64,000 nt of DNA from Legionella lytica (GCF_023921225.1 NZ_CP071527.1:878001-942000); one strand, 5' to 3'; counted from the first letter of the stretch, positions 36,399-45,849 are shown. The notes: a model not told the origin generated them from the sequence alone. Program-made: numbers and translations.

Positions 36399-36893
36399 AT
36401 GGAATTTCGAAAATTACAATGGAGTTTGATAAAAACAGAAGATTCTTCAGTAACTATTTTAATCAGGCTCTTGGTGAGTTTTGTATTTCTTCCAGAAGGA
36501 ATACAGAAATTGATATTCCCCGCTATTTTAGGCAGTGGGCGATTCGCCCAGATTGGAATTCCCTTCCCCGATATCATGGGGCCATTTGTAGGAATAACTG
36601 AAATAACATGTGGTTTATTAATTCTATTGGGTTTAGTCACTCGGCTGGCAGCTATCCCTCTAATTATTATTATGATAGTGGCTATTATTTCAACTAAAAT
36701 ACCTATTCTGCTCGGACACGACTGGTGGATGTTTCATGTCGCCAAATTTTCACGTTATGGTTTTTGGAGCATGATGCACGAAATCCGTACGGATGTGTGT
36801 ATGCTTTTAGCTTCTATTTATTTGTTGATTAGGGGCGGAGGACGATGGGCAATTGACGCATGGATTTTTACTGAACAAGCATTCTTAGACTGA
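36399..36893 (+). CDS. DoxX-family membrane protein
   Basis: 164 residues with four membrane segments. The DoxX pattern is visible as RLLVSFVFLPEGIQKLIFP and later GITEITCGLLILLGLVTRLA. AAAAGGA precedes the ATG. DoxX proteins are linked to redox and thiol homeostasis, but no precise function can be given. It is divergent from chrA, with about 190 bp between them. Confidence 0.85.
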   Translation: MEFRKLQWSLIKTEDSSVTILIRLLVSFVFLPEGIQKLIFPAILGSGRFAQIGIPFPDIMGPFVGITEITCGLLILLGLVTRLAAIPLIIIMIVAIISTKIPILLGHDWWMFHVAKFSRYGFWSMMHEIRTDVCMLLASIYLLIRGGGRWAIDAWIFTEQAFLD

Positions 36894-37091
36894 GATTGCA
36901 AGCAATTAAGCAAAAGTAATGTCATCTAAAATGGTTTTCTTCATAGATTTTATACTTCAAGCAAAATTTCAACCACTCCAAAGTTGCAATATCTTTCAGC
37001 AGAATGAGATCTTGCAACTTATTGTAAAAGCATCAAAGTCGTTAATGTATCTCTATAGCTTGATTTTAACTGATGTGAACAACATTACCCC

Positions 37092-37122
37092 GCCATGAAT
37101 AGCATGGCAGATTGTGTTTTTT
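37092..37122 (+). terminator. Possible terminator after the cargo block
   Basis: GCCATG (37092-37097) and CATGGC (37103-37108) form a short hairpin followed eight bases later by six T residues. It is weak and 200 bp beyond the DoxX gene. It would separate the cargo from the converging conjugation operon. Confidence 0.4.
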
Positions 37123-37157
37123 AGCTAGTTTTTCAACTTTCGGCTTGAACTGTCGTC

Positions 37158-39239
37158 TTACACCTCCACGCCCAAACGGCTAAGCCTGGCCATATCATTA
37201 AAATCGCTAAATTTTTTAGGGTTTTCAGACTGTTCGCCAGGCGCAAAGGTAGGAAGGATAATCAGGCCATTGACGGCCTTGGCAGCTTCTGTGGCCTTTT
37301 CTTTGCCCGGGTTCACGCCCTTGCTTAGCTCTAGATGCTTATCGTCATCAGCGGCAATTATGATTGGGATATGGGGGTATTTTTCATGCAAGGTTTTGGC
37401 GACTGCTTTGAGGTTGCCTGAGTCTAATGCTGATACAACGGCTGGTAATTCTGTGGCCTGTTTTATGGTTGCGGCGGTGGCATAGCCTTCAGCGATGACG
37501 ATCACAGGGACATTGACTAGTTTATCCAGACCTCCCAGGACATGAAAACAGCCTTCTTTTCTTGCATTTTTGGCAAAGCGTTTTGTACCATCCTCGGCAA
37601 TATACTGAACTGTCCATACGTTACCCTCAATGTCGGTGGCAGGGATGTAGGTTAAGCGCTTGTCCTCATCAGTGTAGATACCGGAGTGAACCTGAATTCC
37701 TTTGGCTGTCAGGTAAGGCGTGGGTTCGGTTAACTCGTTCATCAGGGATAGCTTTTCCTTAAGCCTGACTGCCGTAGTTCTTTGTAATTCTTCAACCTTA
37801 AGTTCCCGATTTTTTTGATTCTGCAGGGCTTGGGACTTAAGGGTAGCCTTTTGTTCATCAGTTAAGATATAGCCTTTGCTCTTCCATTTCAGTTCTTCCC
37901 CTGTACGATTGTTTTTGATGTAGCCAGCCGGGATGCCATCTAAATGTGCCACGTAGAATCCAGCCTTTTCACCTTGTTTATCTCCATCCATTTCGATTCG
38001 ATGCGGCTTGCTGTCCATGATGGGGTGTTTGCCTGTGGCGATTGCTCCCATGCTAATCAGCGCTTCTTTGAACTCATCTTCTGGTGAGATGGCTTTGTCT
38101 TGAGCTAATGCTTGTGGATTGGGTAGCCATGTCTTGATTGTATCTAAAGGGACACCGGGATTTGCATACCAGCATTTCTGGGCTTTATCCCAGGCGATGG
38201 CCGCGGTGCCATCGGGCAGTTTGCCTGTCTGGGTTTTTGCGGTTTCTTTGTCTTTGAAGGGAATGCTTAGCCAGATCTTTTCAGTGGTGTGTTGTTTATT
38301 TTCCATAACGGCTCTCTCAATGGCGCTGTCTTCTCTGATGTTTATCCGCTGTGCCTGCTGTATTTCCTGAACTTGATCAAGAGCACAGATGTGATTGACT
38401 ATCTTTTCAGCGTCCGCAGAAGCTTTGAAGATTTCGAGGGGCTCATTTTCCAAAACACGAATCCATGATTTGATATAAGCAGTGTGTTGCGATGGATCAT
38501 GGCCTATACCAAGTTCGGCACCTAACAGCATGCTTGCAATTTCTGCTCTCAATTCTTCTTTTGCATCAAAGGGATGGCCTAAATCTCTATCCAATCTTGA
38601 GGGATGACCACTCCAATGTCCTAGTTCATGCAAAGCAGTAGCATAGTAGTTCGCTGCGGATTTAAATTGCTCTTTTGGTGGAAGATGGATGCTATCAGTC
38701 GATAATCTGTAAAAAGCTCTGTCTGCTTCAGAGTGTTCAATGTTGGCGCCAGATTTATGTAATAGCTTTTCTGCTCTTTCAATTAAGGACCAATCAGACT
38801 CTTTTGCATTAAGCTCTGGCATATTATCAATTTGAGAAGCATGAAATACCGTTGCATAAAATACCTTAGGTCGTTCAAGATTCACCTGCACTTTTAATGG
38901 ATTACCATGCACATCAAGCACAGGTTTACCAGCATCATCGTGTTTGGTTTGTTCTTCATGAAATTTCCAATATTGGATTGTGGTACCTTTTTCTCCCTTG
39001 CGAACTTGCCCGTCCATATTTTGTGCTTGCTTGTAGGTTAACCAACGGTTGTCATCACTTTGGTTCAGCATTAAATACAATGCATTAATTCCTCGATAAC
39101 GCTTTCCTGTGATCGGATTATATGGAACTTGACCATTGCCTATACCTGGCTCCCATGGTTTCAACCAGGGAGCGGTTCCTGCTTTCAGGCTTTCAATAAT
39201 TTGATTGGCAACAACTTGATGGTAGGGTATTTTAGTCAT
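37158..39239 (-). CDS. traC: TraC-like primase with ArdC antirestriction and Toprim domains
   Basis: 693 residues from ATG 39239. The N-terminal ArdC/DUF1738 ssDNA-binding domain begins YHQVVANQIIESLKAGTAPW and is followed by a zinc-metallopeptidase-like motif ALHELGHWSGH (H204-E-L-G-H208). The C-terminal Toprim domain shows VIVIAEGYATAATIKQ and IIIAADDDKH. The combination matches plasmid TraC/DNA primase proteins that prime the transferred strand, and the ArdC part can protect incoming ssDNA from restriction. It is the last gene of the long lvr-trb-tra transcription unit. Its start overlaps the stop of the small upstream gene. Confidence 0.87.
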   Translation of the reverse strand: MTKIPYHQVVANQIIESLKAGTAPWLKPWEPGIGNGQVPYNPITGKRYRGINALYLMLNQSDDNRWLTYKQAQNMDGQVRKGEKGTTIQYWKFHEEQTKHDDAGKPVLDVHGNPLKVQVNLERPKVFYATVFHASQIDNMPELNAKESDWSLIERAEKLLHKSGANIEHSEADRAFYRLSTDSIHLPPKEQFKSAANYYATALHELGHWSGHPSRLDRDLGHPFDAKEELRAEIASMLLGAELGIGHDPSQHTAYIKSWIRVLENEPLEIFKASADAEKIVNHICALDQVQEIQQAQRINIREDSAIERAVMENKQHTTEKIWLSIPFKDKETAKTQTGKLPDGTAAIAWDKAQKCWYANPGVPLDTIKTWLPNPQALAQDKAISPEDEFKEALISMGAIATGKHPIMDSKPHRIEMDGDKQGEKAGFYVAHLDGIPAGYIKNNRTGEELKWKSKGYILTDEQKATLKSQALQNQKNRELKVEELQRTTAVRLKEKLSLMNELTEPTPYLTAKGIQVHSGIYTDEDKRLTYIPATDIEGNVWTVQYIAEDGTKRFAKNARKEGCFHVLGGLDKLVNVPVIVIAEGYATAATIKQATELPAVVSALDSGNLKAVAKTLHEKYPHIPIIIAADDDKHLELSKGVNPGKEKATEAAKAVNGLIILPTFAPGEQSENPKKFSDFNDMARLSRLGVEV

Positions 39240-39396
39240 ACATGGCCTCCATCGCATCTTCTTCATTGAGTGCATCTTCAAAAAATGCGCCCATGATTTC
39301 AGCTTCTATTGGACTGACTTCGACAAGAAAGCCAGGGATTACTAAATCCTCGTATTTTTCTGAAATCACATCCATTAACTCGGTTTCATGACTCAT
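39232..39396 (-). CDS. Small acidic protein between traF and the primase gene
   Basis: 54 residues starting MSHETELMDVISEKYEDL and ending EEDAMEAMYD, very acidic, with no membrane segment. It overlaps traF at its 5' end (ATG 39396 is inside the last traF codons) and the primase start at its 3' end. Continuous coupling with both neighbours supports a real gene. In IncP plasmids a small traD gene occupies the place between traC and traF; sequence similarity cannot be judged by eye. Confidence 0.6.
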   Translation of the reverse strand: MSHETELMDVISEKYEDLVIPGFLVEVSPIEAEIMGAFFEDALNEEDAMEAMYD

Positions 39397-39937
39397 GTGT
39401 ATTCCCCCGTTTATTAATAACCCATATGGGTGTGATCATTCCTTTGATTTGTTTCGTATGAACAAGACCATAATATCGACCATCAAATGACCATTCGCTT
39501 TGACTGGTCATAGTCATCACTTCATCTTTTTGGAGTTGGTAATTCATTACTTGCCATTGAGGTAAGTCACGCTTCATCCCATCCTGTAGTTTTGGTTTTG
39601 AATAGGGGGTTAGTATGTGATTAACAAATACCCCTTTATTGGTCACAGAGAGGATATCGCCAGAAACAGCCACCACTTTTTTCATTAAGTAACCATATCC
39701 ATCACAGTAAAGACCATGGTCTATATAACCTCTATCCCTCGCTAACCCAAATGACTCTCTGTTATCAGGACAAAAAATCACATAAGTATTTTTGATAGGG
39801 GCTTCGCTGGTAACGCGATATAAGCCTATAGGAATGGATTCAGTCAGGTTTATCCTAAAACCCATGGCATGAAATAGTGTGCCTACAACAATAAGGCTGA
39901 TCAAGAAAATAGAGATGATGGCTGACAGTTTTTTCAT
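39386..39937 (-). CDS. traF: TraF-like conjugal pilin maturation peptidase
   Basis: 183 residues of the S26 signal-peptidase type. A single N-terminal membrane helix is followed by the nucleophile S34 in TESIPIGLYR and the catalytic lysine K86 in YLMKKVVAVSGD; RP4 TraF has S37 and K89. In RP4 this enzyme processes and circularises the TrbC pilin, which fits the TrbC-like pilin in this operon. Overlaps of 4 bp with traG and 11 bp with the small downstream gene. Confidence 0.92.
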   Translation of the reverse strand: MKKLSAIISIFLISLIVVGTLFHAMGFRINLTESIPIGLYRVTSEAPIKNTYVIFCPDNRESFGLARDRGYIDHGLYCDGYGYLMKKVVAVSGDILSVTNKGVFVNHILTPYSKPKLQDGMKRDLPQWQVMNYQLQKDEVMTMTSQSEWSFDGRYYGLVHTKQIKGMITPIWVINKRGNTHES

Positions 39938-41823
39938 AACCTGATGACCTCATCTTCACTTAAACGAGTACGTAAAATATCTGAGTGGACAGGAGCCTCA
40001 ACGGATGCTCTTGCCATGAAGATCGGATCTTTAAAGTAAAGAGGTTGTTTACCATAAATAGCAGGGAAGCCCGCTGCATATACAACCATATCCCCAGCCT
40101 CAATAATCAGGCCATTAGCATCTTTTTTAGGTCCTGGCATACGTAGACACTCATCAATCGTTAAAAGAGGTCTTGATATTTCCTGAACGGTTTTTGATAT
40201 TTGATTTAAGAACGTAGAAAAGCGTTTGCCACTGGTGGTAATGTGTTCTTTAACAATAGTTGTTTGACCTGTCAGCTTGGACAGATGTTCTGCGGTTTCA
40301 ACTCTGTTGGGAGGATAAGCATTTTGGATATGACAATTTGAAGTGATGGTTTCATCGGGGCCATAGCCTCGTTCACGGCTTTTAAGCTGATTAATGTCCT
40401 GACAAATTAAGTAAAACTTTAAACCATAGCCGGCAACAAAAGCTAATGACTCTTGTAGTATGTCGAGTTTCCCAAGGCTTGGAAATTCATCAATCATGCA
40501 AAGCAGTCGATGTTTATACGTTTTTTTAGCACTAACATAAGATAATCCTTTGTCATCGGACACACGCTCAAATTCCATTCTGTCGGCCAATAGTCTCACT
40601 ATCATATTTATCATGACTCTAACCAGAGGCTGAAGCCTTGCCTTGTCATTGGGTTGAGTAACGATATAGAGGCTCACGGGATTTTCATGATTCATTAAAT
40701 CGCGGATACAAAAATCTGATGCAGATACGTTATGCGCAACCACTGGATCGCGATATAACGCCAGATAAGATTTTAAAGTAGATAACACAGAGCCTGCTTC
40801 TTCTTCCGGTCTATCTATCATGTCACGAGCCGAGGCTGATATAACAGGATGGGTTTTACCCTCAACATGCGGGTATTGGGTCATTTCAATGAGCAGGTCA
40901 GCAATGTTAATATTGGGATCAACCAGCATGCGGTCAATGTTAGGAAATGTGGCTGGCTCTCCCTGGTTGTTCAGTTTATAAATCGCATGTAGAATAAAAC
41001 CAACTAGAAGGGCTTGAGAGGTTTTCTGCCAGTGGGTTTCCAACCCCTTACCATCGGGATCAACCACAAGTGTTGCCAAATTTTGTACGTCACCCACCTC
41101 TGATTCCGTACTTACTCTTATTTCATCCAGAGGGTTCCAGCGTGCGCTTCCTTTTAACGTTGCAGGTTCAAATCGAATGACCTTGTTGGTAGCATGTTTC
41201 TGCCTCCATCCAGCAGTCATTGCCCAAAGCTCGCCTTTTAAATCAGTGATGACGCAAGAATGTTTCCACGATAGAAGGGTGGGAATCACAAGACCAACAC
41301 CTTTGCCTGAGCGCGTTGGTGCATAAGTTAAAACATGCTCTGGCCCATTATGGCGTAGATAATGAATTGCTCCTTTGTCATCTTCAAACGCGCCAACATA
41401 AACTCCTTCATCATGTCCAATGAGGCTTGCATTGTTTAAGTCCTCCCAATTAGCCCATCTGGCTGAACCATGGAGGTAGTCACTCACATTGTTCTTTTTA
41501 AAATACTTGGAGGCCAACACTATCATCATTAAAAACAGACAACCCATCATAACAATGAGGCCAAAGGCAGCATTAAAAGAATCTGGGTAATAGGGTTGAT
41601 ACTTAATAGCCCAGATAAAAATCTGCCAAGGCATATAAATAGGTGCAAATGCCCCTCCAAGGGCATCAGTATAGTGAAATTGATGCGCGAAAAACTGAGT
41701 TCCAATTTGCATGCTGAATAAGAAAGAGCAAATCACTAATAAGACTAACGTTCTATTTATCTTGCCGTGATTTTTTTCTCTGACTTGAGGACCTATAGCT
41801 TTATTAGGTTTGTTTTGGCTCAT
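39934..41823 (-). CDS. traG: TraG/VirD4-type coupling protein
   Basis: 629 residues. Two or three N-terminal membrane segments precede the ATPase domain, with Walker A APTRSGKGVGLVIPT (about residue 170) and Walker B LLCMIDEFPSLG (about residue 440). It links the relaxosome to the secretion channel. Placed between trbL and traF with 4-bp overlaps on both sides, exactly as expected for an IncP-like set fused into one operon. Confidence 0.94.
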   Translation of the reverse strand: MSQNKPNKAIGPQVREKNHGKINRTLVLLVICSFLFSMQIGTQFFAHQFHYTDALGGAFAPIYMPWQIFIWAIKYQPYYPDSFNAAFGLIVMMGCLFLMMIVLASKYFKKNNVSDYLHGSARWANWEDLNNASLIGHDEGVYVGAFEDDKGAIHYLRHNGPEHVLTYAPTRSGKGVGLVIPTLLSWKHSCVITDLKGELWAMTAGWRQKHATNKVIRFEPATLKGSARWNPLDEIRVSTESEVGDVQNLATLVVDPDGKGLETHWQKTSQALLVGFILHAIYKLNNQGEPATFPNIDRMLVDPNINIADLLIEMTQYPHVEGKTHPVISASARDMIDRPEEEAGSVLSTLKSYLALYRDPVVAHNVSASDFCIRDLMNHENPVSLYIVTQPNDKARLQPLVRVMINMIVRLLADRMEFERVSDDKGLSYVSAKKTYKHRLLCMIDEFPSLGKLDILQESLAFVAGYGLKFYLICQDINQLKSRERGYGPDETITSNCHIQNAYPPNRVETAEHLSKLTGQTTIVKEHITTSGKRFSTFLNQISKTVQEISRPLLTIDECLRMPGPKKDANGLIIEAGDMVVYAAGFPAIYGKQPLYFKDPIFMARASVEAPVHSDILRTRLSEDEVIRL

Positions 41824-43196
41824 TGGCTCTCTCCAGATGCCTTTTGGTTCACAAATTGGCTCACCTCATCTGAAGCTTCAACTCCTGAACTAAGGCTACC
41901 CGCAGGCGTGCCCATGGATAAAATATTTTGCGCATTGGATTCTTGTGATTCAGAAGTGGATGAATTCGCATTACTTTGTATTGCCTCCGCAATTTTACCA
42001 CCCGTTGTGTCCGCGATTTTCTCAGCAATCGATTCTTTAATTGAATTCGCTTTCTCGCGAGCAACATCCATAGTGCCTGAGGCTAAATGTTGCCCAAATG
42101 AACCTGCAAATTTGGCAGCAGTTCCCATTGCTTCAGCTAAACCACCAGTTCTGGAACCTTTATCCATTCCTGACAGTGTACTTGTTTCACCAGAATTGGT
42201 TGATTGACTGGCTGCTTTAAACGCGGCATTAAGTGCGGATAATCCACCACCACTTTGGGCAAGTGCGGTGCCTGCTGCGCCTGCCATGGCAGCACCTGCA
42301 ATTCCAGCGGCTCCCATAGCTCCACCAAGACCGAGTCCACCGCCAGAACCACCTCCGGACACAATGCCAGCTAAAGCAGGCGGAATTTTGTCAATAAGAA
42401 CCAATAACAGTACGGCAACAACCAGCATGACAAACATTTCTTTAAGCATGATGTTTTCAGACATCGCTGCGTAATATTGATCTACAAAAGATTTACCGAT
42501 ACCAATAATCAAAATCATGGCAAAAGCTTGCAATGCGATACCCAATACGGTTTTGTAGTAGTTAATCGCAATATCCTGCGTCCAACGGCCACCACCAAAC
42601 CCTAATAAAACAATGCCACCATAGGTTAAGATCCAGGCGGTGATTAAGATAATGAGCATGTTAATACTGACTAAAGCTAGAATAATCAGAATGACCCCGG
42701 CAACGAGCAAACCAACTGTAGTTGCTGCAGGGGACCAGATGGATGAACTGTCTATAGCTTTTGAGACAATATCAAACCCAACATCCACAATATCAGAAGG
42801 AGAGACATGCTCATTAATTCCAGAAGCCTTTGCTGCAAGTTGCCGCATGGAGTCTATGATTGCTTTTGCAATTGCAGGTCCATTGTCTAAAATCCAATAG
42901 AAAAAACCGACAACCACAAAAAATCGTACCGTTTCGCTCAAGAATTCTTGAATGTCTGCTTTTCGCAATGCCATCAAGCCGTAAGTCCACACCATACTGA
43001 TTAATGCCAAAGACCAGAACAGATATCTGGCATAACTCAACATGGTTTTGCTCCATAGCGCGGATGTGCTGGCAAACCGTTGTAAAATATTATCCAGCAA
43101 ATCACGACTATCCATGCCATGCCCCTGAGCATGGCAGCAAGCAGAAAACCCAAGTAAGCAAAAAAGAATAAAATAGGGAGTTATTTTTTTATTCAT
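41820..43196 (-). CDS. trbL: TrbL mating-channel protein (VirB6-like)
   Basis: 458 residues from ATG 43196, giving a proper signal-like N terminus (MNKKITPYFILFCLLGFSAC); the frame is open to 43304 but that would overlap trbK. Six or so membrane helices in the middle are followed by a long Gly/Ala-rich, then Ser/Asn-rich soluble tail, typical of TrbL. It forms part of the inner-membrane channel. Confidence 0.9.
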   Translation of the reverse strand: MNKKITPYFILFCLLGFSACCHAQGHGMDSRDLLDNILQRFASTSALWSKTMLSYARYLFWSLALISMVWTYGLMALRKADIQEFLSETVRFFVVVGFFYWILDNGPAIAKAIIDSMRQLAAKASGINEHVSPSDIVDVGFDIVSKAIDSSSIWSPAATTVGLLVAGVILIILALVSINMLIILITAWILTYGGIVLLGFGGGRWTQDIAINYYKTVLGIALQAFAMILIIGIGKSFVDQYYAAMSENIMLKEMFVMLVVAVLLLVLIDKIPPALAGIVSGGGSGGGLGLGGAMGAAGIAGAAMAGAAGTALAQSGGGLSALNAAFKAASQSTNSGETSTLSGMDKGSRTGGLAEAMGTAAKFAGSFGQHLASGTMDVAREKANSIKESIAEKIADTTGGKIAEAIQSNANSSTSESQESNAQNILSMGTPAGSLSSGVEASDEVSQFVNQKASGESQ

Positions 43197-43200
43197 ACCA

Positions 43201-43413
43201 TCACCACTTTTTGCCAGAACTTTTGGAATAACTACCCCCTCGGAAACATGCATCGCCAATCGCTTGGAGTTCTTCTTTAGTACGACCTTCTCTTGAACTG
43301 TCACATCTTAGCGAAGCCAAATGATCAGCTTTTTTTTGAGCTGTGGTTTCAGCACTGTCGCAACCTGACAGGACACAAGTAAGAACCAAAATTGATAAAC
43401 ATAAAATTTTCAT
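43201..43413 (-). CDS. trbK: TrbK-like entry-exclusion lipoprotein
   Basis: 70-residue lipoprotein with signal and lipobox (LSGC, Cys at residue 18). In IncP plasmids TrbK at this place is a small lipoprotein that blocks entry of a second copy of the element. Notably the last 18 residues, GDACFRGGSYSKSSGKKW, nearly repeat the C terminus of the preceding TrbJ. The start has an AGGAGAGG site. Confidence 0.78.
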   Translation of the reverse strand: MKILCLSILVLTCVLSGCDSAETTAQKKADHLASLRCDSSREGRTKEELQAIGDACFRGGSYSKSSGKKW

Positions 43414-43435
43414 TTCCTCTCCTTTTTATGATGGA

Positions 43436-44176
43436 TTACCATTTTTTCCCTGAGCTTTTATGGTATGCCCCAGATCTGAAATGCTCATCTCCTGCAGTCT
43501 GTATCGCTTCCTTATTGGCACTTGCTGCATCTTTGACTGCCTGTGCATTTTGTTGCGCCAATAACACGCCTCTGATTTGGAGCAATTGATGGGATTGATT
43601 ACTTGCTAATTGAGAAGCGGCTTGGAGAGCCTGTTTTTGGCCTGCAGCACTTTGTGCTTGAGATTGCAACGTACGCAGCTTTGCAGAATCATTTTTTAAG
43701 CTCTGTTGTTGTTTATCAATCCCTTTGAGCATGGCATCATTGGAGCGTTTTTCAGCAACAGAAGCCGCTAATCTGCTTTGTTTGATTTTTCTAAGTTCTT
43801 CAGCAGAACATTGACCCGTGCCATTAAAACACGGGGTCTTTTGGTAGTATTCCTGACTTTGGAATCGGTCAAGATACCCTTGGAGGCTGCCAGCTTCCTG
43901 CTTGTAGTAATCAATGGTATCAGTCGACTCCAGCAAATTATTAATAACCGAGTTGGCATTATCCCATTCAAAGGAAGTCAGTGATTTGGTGTTGTCTAAC
44001 ATGTTTTGATATTGATCCATCTGATTTTTGTATTGATCGACTTGCGTTTTATACTCGCTAAGCTGAGTTGCAATCATTTTTCCATTTTGAATCCAGTTCG
44101 CAATGTCAAACACAGGCGCACCACCCGCGAATACTGGTAAAGCAAAGCAATAAATAATCATGGATTTAAATTTCAT
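43436..44176 (-). CDS. trbJ: TrbJ (VirB5-like minor pilus protein)
   Basis: 246 residues from ATG 44176, chosen because AAGGAGAG lies four bases upstream. It has a signal peptide (LPVFAGGAPVFD) and a helical periplasmic domain with the TrbJ pattern (IANWIQNGKMIATQLSEY, then YKNQMDQYQNMLDN). In IncP elements TrbJ participates in pilus assembly and in exclusion together with TrbK. Its last 18 residues, GDEHFRSGAYHKSSGKKW, match those of TrbK next door. Confidence 0.88.
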   Translation of the reverse strand: MKFKSMIIYCFALPVFAGGAPVFDIANWIQNGKMIATQLSEYKTQVDQYKNQMDQYQNMLDNTKSLTSFEWDNANSVINNLLESTDTIDYYKQEAGSLQGYLDRFQSQEYYQKTPCFNGTGQCSAEELRKIKQSRLAASVAEKRSNDAMLKGIDKQQQSLKNDSAKLRTLQSQAQSAAGQKQALQAASQLASNQSHQLLQIRGVLLAQQNAQAVKDAASANKEAIQTAGDEHFRSGAYHKSSGKKW

Positions 44177-44187
44177 AATGCTCTCCT

Positions 44188-45435
44188 TCATTGATAAGCA
44201 AATTGCTTATATGATTGTTTAAACGTTAAATCTTTCACTACGATGATATTGAAACGATAACCTGGACGGACATTGATAGTAGGAGACACATTCAGGTTTT
44301 TTGAAACCAGTTGCGAAGTAACCTCGCCCAACTGTTGCCCTAAAGCCTGACTCATCACACTGCCAGCTGTGGGCTGAGCGTAACCCAATTGGTTAGATTG
44401 ATTGGTATTTTGGCTATAAGTAATACCCGCAATAATGCCTGACATTAAAAGCGCTGAACCATAAATTCGCGCATAATGATGATCTACCTGATCGCGAAAA
44501 CCACCATATCCAGCACTATCAGCACCCGGCATAGACCCAATATCCAAAGCTTTACTGTCTGGAAACACTAGGCGTTGCCAAGCCACTAATACGGAAGACT
44601 GACCAAAAGGGACATCACTGGAATAAAGTCCCAATATCTTCGTTCCTTGAGGTATTAAAAGATATTTTCCGGTAGCGGTGTCATATACGTTTTGTGATAC
44701 TTGAGCGATGATTTGGCCTGGTAATTCTGAAGAAATACCACTAATCATTACCCCTGGAATCACGCTGCCAGCTCTTAGTTCGTATCGACTGTTTGGATTT
44801 TGCAGCGTTGAATTTAAATGCCAACGCATTTCATTTTCCTCGCCACCTAATGTTTGTGGCATAGGTTTGGCCTGTCTTCCTTGTAATAATGCGAGCTGCT
44901 CTTTAAATGCTGATGAAGGGTCGATGTTTAATGTCATCTCAGTGCTATTCATAGATGTTTTAGTAGTGTCGCGATTATTTAATCGTGGGTTATCGACCAT
45001 TACGGATGACTTAGCTTTGACAGCCTCTTCAAATTCTTGAGTTTTTTCCTGACGAATACGCTCGATTTCAGCTTCAGATACCTCTTGTGTCAGAGTATCT
45101 TCTTGATGAGGAAGTTGTTCAGGAATGGGCAAAGGACCTGTTTCATTATTAGCTATCGTGTCACTCTGGGAAGGAATCACTGCTGTTTTATGATTTCCTA
45201 CCACATCATTGGCAAGGCTCATGGTATTTTTCTTAGGGTTCTTAACCTTTACTATTTCTGATGGCTGGTTTTGCGCATTAGCCCGTTTATTGGCAACTAA
45301 TGCGATGAGCACCACAAAAAGAGTTAAAATACCAATTGCAATTATGAGTGGCACATTATTTACTCGTTTTACACCTGTGGTTTGAAGCTTTTGCGGTGAA
45401 TTGTCTGGTGACAAATAATCATTATTTCGATTCAT
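44188..45435 (-). CDS. trbI: TrbI (VirB10-like) channel protein
   Basis: 415 residues from ATG 45435, with AAGGAG upstream; the longer frame would invade trbH. One N-terminal membrane helix (VPLIIAIGILTLFVVLIALV), a Pro/Glu-rich linker, then the TrbI/VirB10 beta-barrel domain (LRAGSVIPGVMISGISSELP and QGTKILGLYSSDV). It spans inner and outer membranes in the core complex. Confidence 0.92.
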   Translation of the reverse strand: MNRNNDYLSPDNSPQKLQTTGVKRVNNVPLIIAIGILTLFVVLIALVANKRANAQNQPSEIVKVKNPKKNTMSLANDVVGNHKTAVIPSQSDTIANNETGPLPIPEQLPHQEDTLTQEVSEAEIERIRQEKTQEFEEAVKAKSSVMVDNPRLNNRDTTKTSMNSTEMTLNIDPSSAFKEQLALLQGRQAKPMPQTLGGEENEMRWHLNSTLQNPNSRYELRAGSVIPGVMISGISSELPGQIIAQVSQNVYDTATGKYLLIPQGTKILGLYSSDVPFGQSSVLVAWQRLVFPDSKALDIGSMPGADSAGYGGFRDQVDHHYARIYGSALLMSGIIAGITYSQNTNQSNQLGYAQPTAGSVMSQALGQQLGEVTSQLVSKNLNVSPTINVRPGYRFNIIVVKDLTFKQSYKQFAYQ

Positions 45436-45439
45436 CGTT

Positions 45440-45847
45440 CTACTCCTTATGAGTCCATGCGCTGACAGGGATGATATTTTCATTGTTTTTTGCATACAGC
45501 CGGCTCAATGTTTGTATTCCTACAAAAAGGCTTATTCTGTAACTTTGAGGTTTAAGCTCATCAAGAACGTAGAAAAAATTAGCTTTATTCTTAGGGCATT
45601 GATTTTCATTGATGCCATAGCCCTTTTTTCTCAAGTTTTGAATAAGACTTAAGCCAAAGCCATCGTTGACTGCCTGACCAATACAAAATGTATTTTGAGC
45701 AGGTGGATAGACTCGGATTAATTGAGTGGCTGCATCTGCCGCCAAATAAGCATCTTTACCCTGAGGCATTTGGGTGAAATTGCCATAACGCATGCTGGCA
45801 CAGCTTGATAACAAGACAGCGAGCAGTAAAACACTTAATTCTTTCAT
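45440..45847 (-). CDS. trbH: TrbH lipoprotein
   Basis: About 135 residues; a lipoprotein signal with lipobox LLSSC. I choose ATG 45847; a GTG three codons earlier also fits. It sits between trbG and trbI, as TrbH does in IncP plasmids, and probably plays the VirB7-like role of an outer-membrane core lipoprotein. Confidence 0.82.
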   Translation of the reverse strand: MKELSVLLLAVLLSSCASMRYGNFTQMPQGKDAYLAADAATQLIRVYPPAQNTFCIGQAVNDGFGLSLIQNLRKKGYGINENQCPKNKANFFYVLDELKPQSYRISLFVGIQTLSRLYAKNNENIIPVSAWTHKE

Positions 45848-45849
45848 CT

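Noticed and set aside
41767..42207. Plus-strand ORFs antisense to trbL (also 42268-42474 and 42640-42900)
   Set aside because: They arise from the Gly/Ala/Ser-rich trbL tail and have biased composition without any domain.
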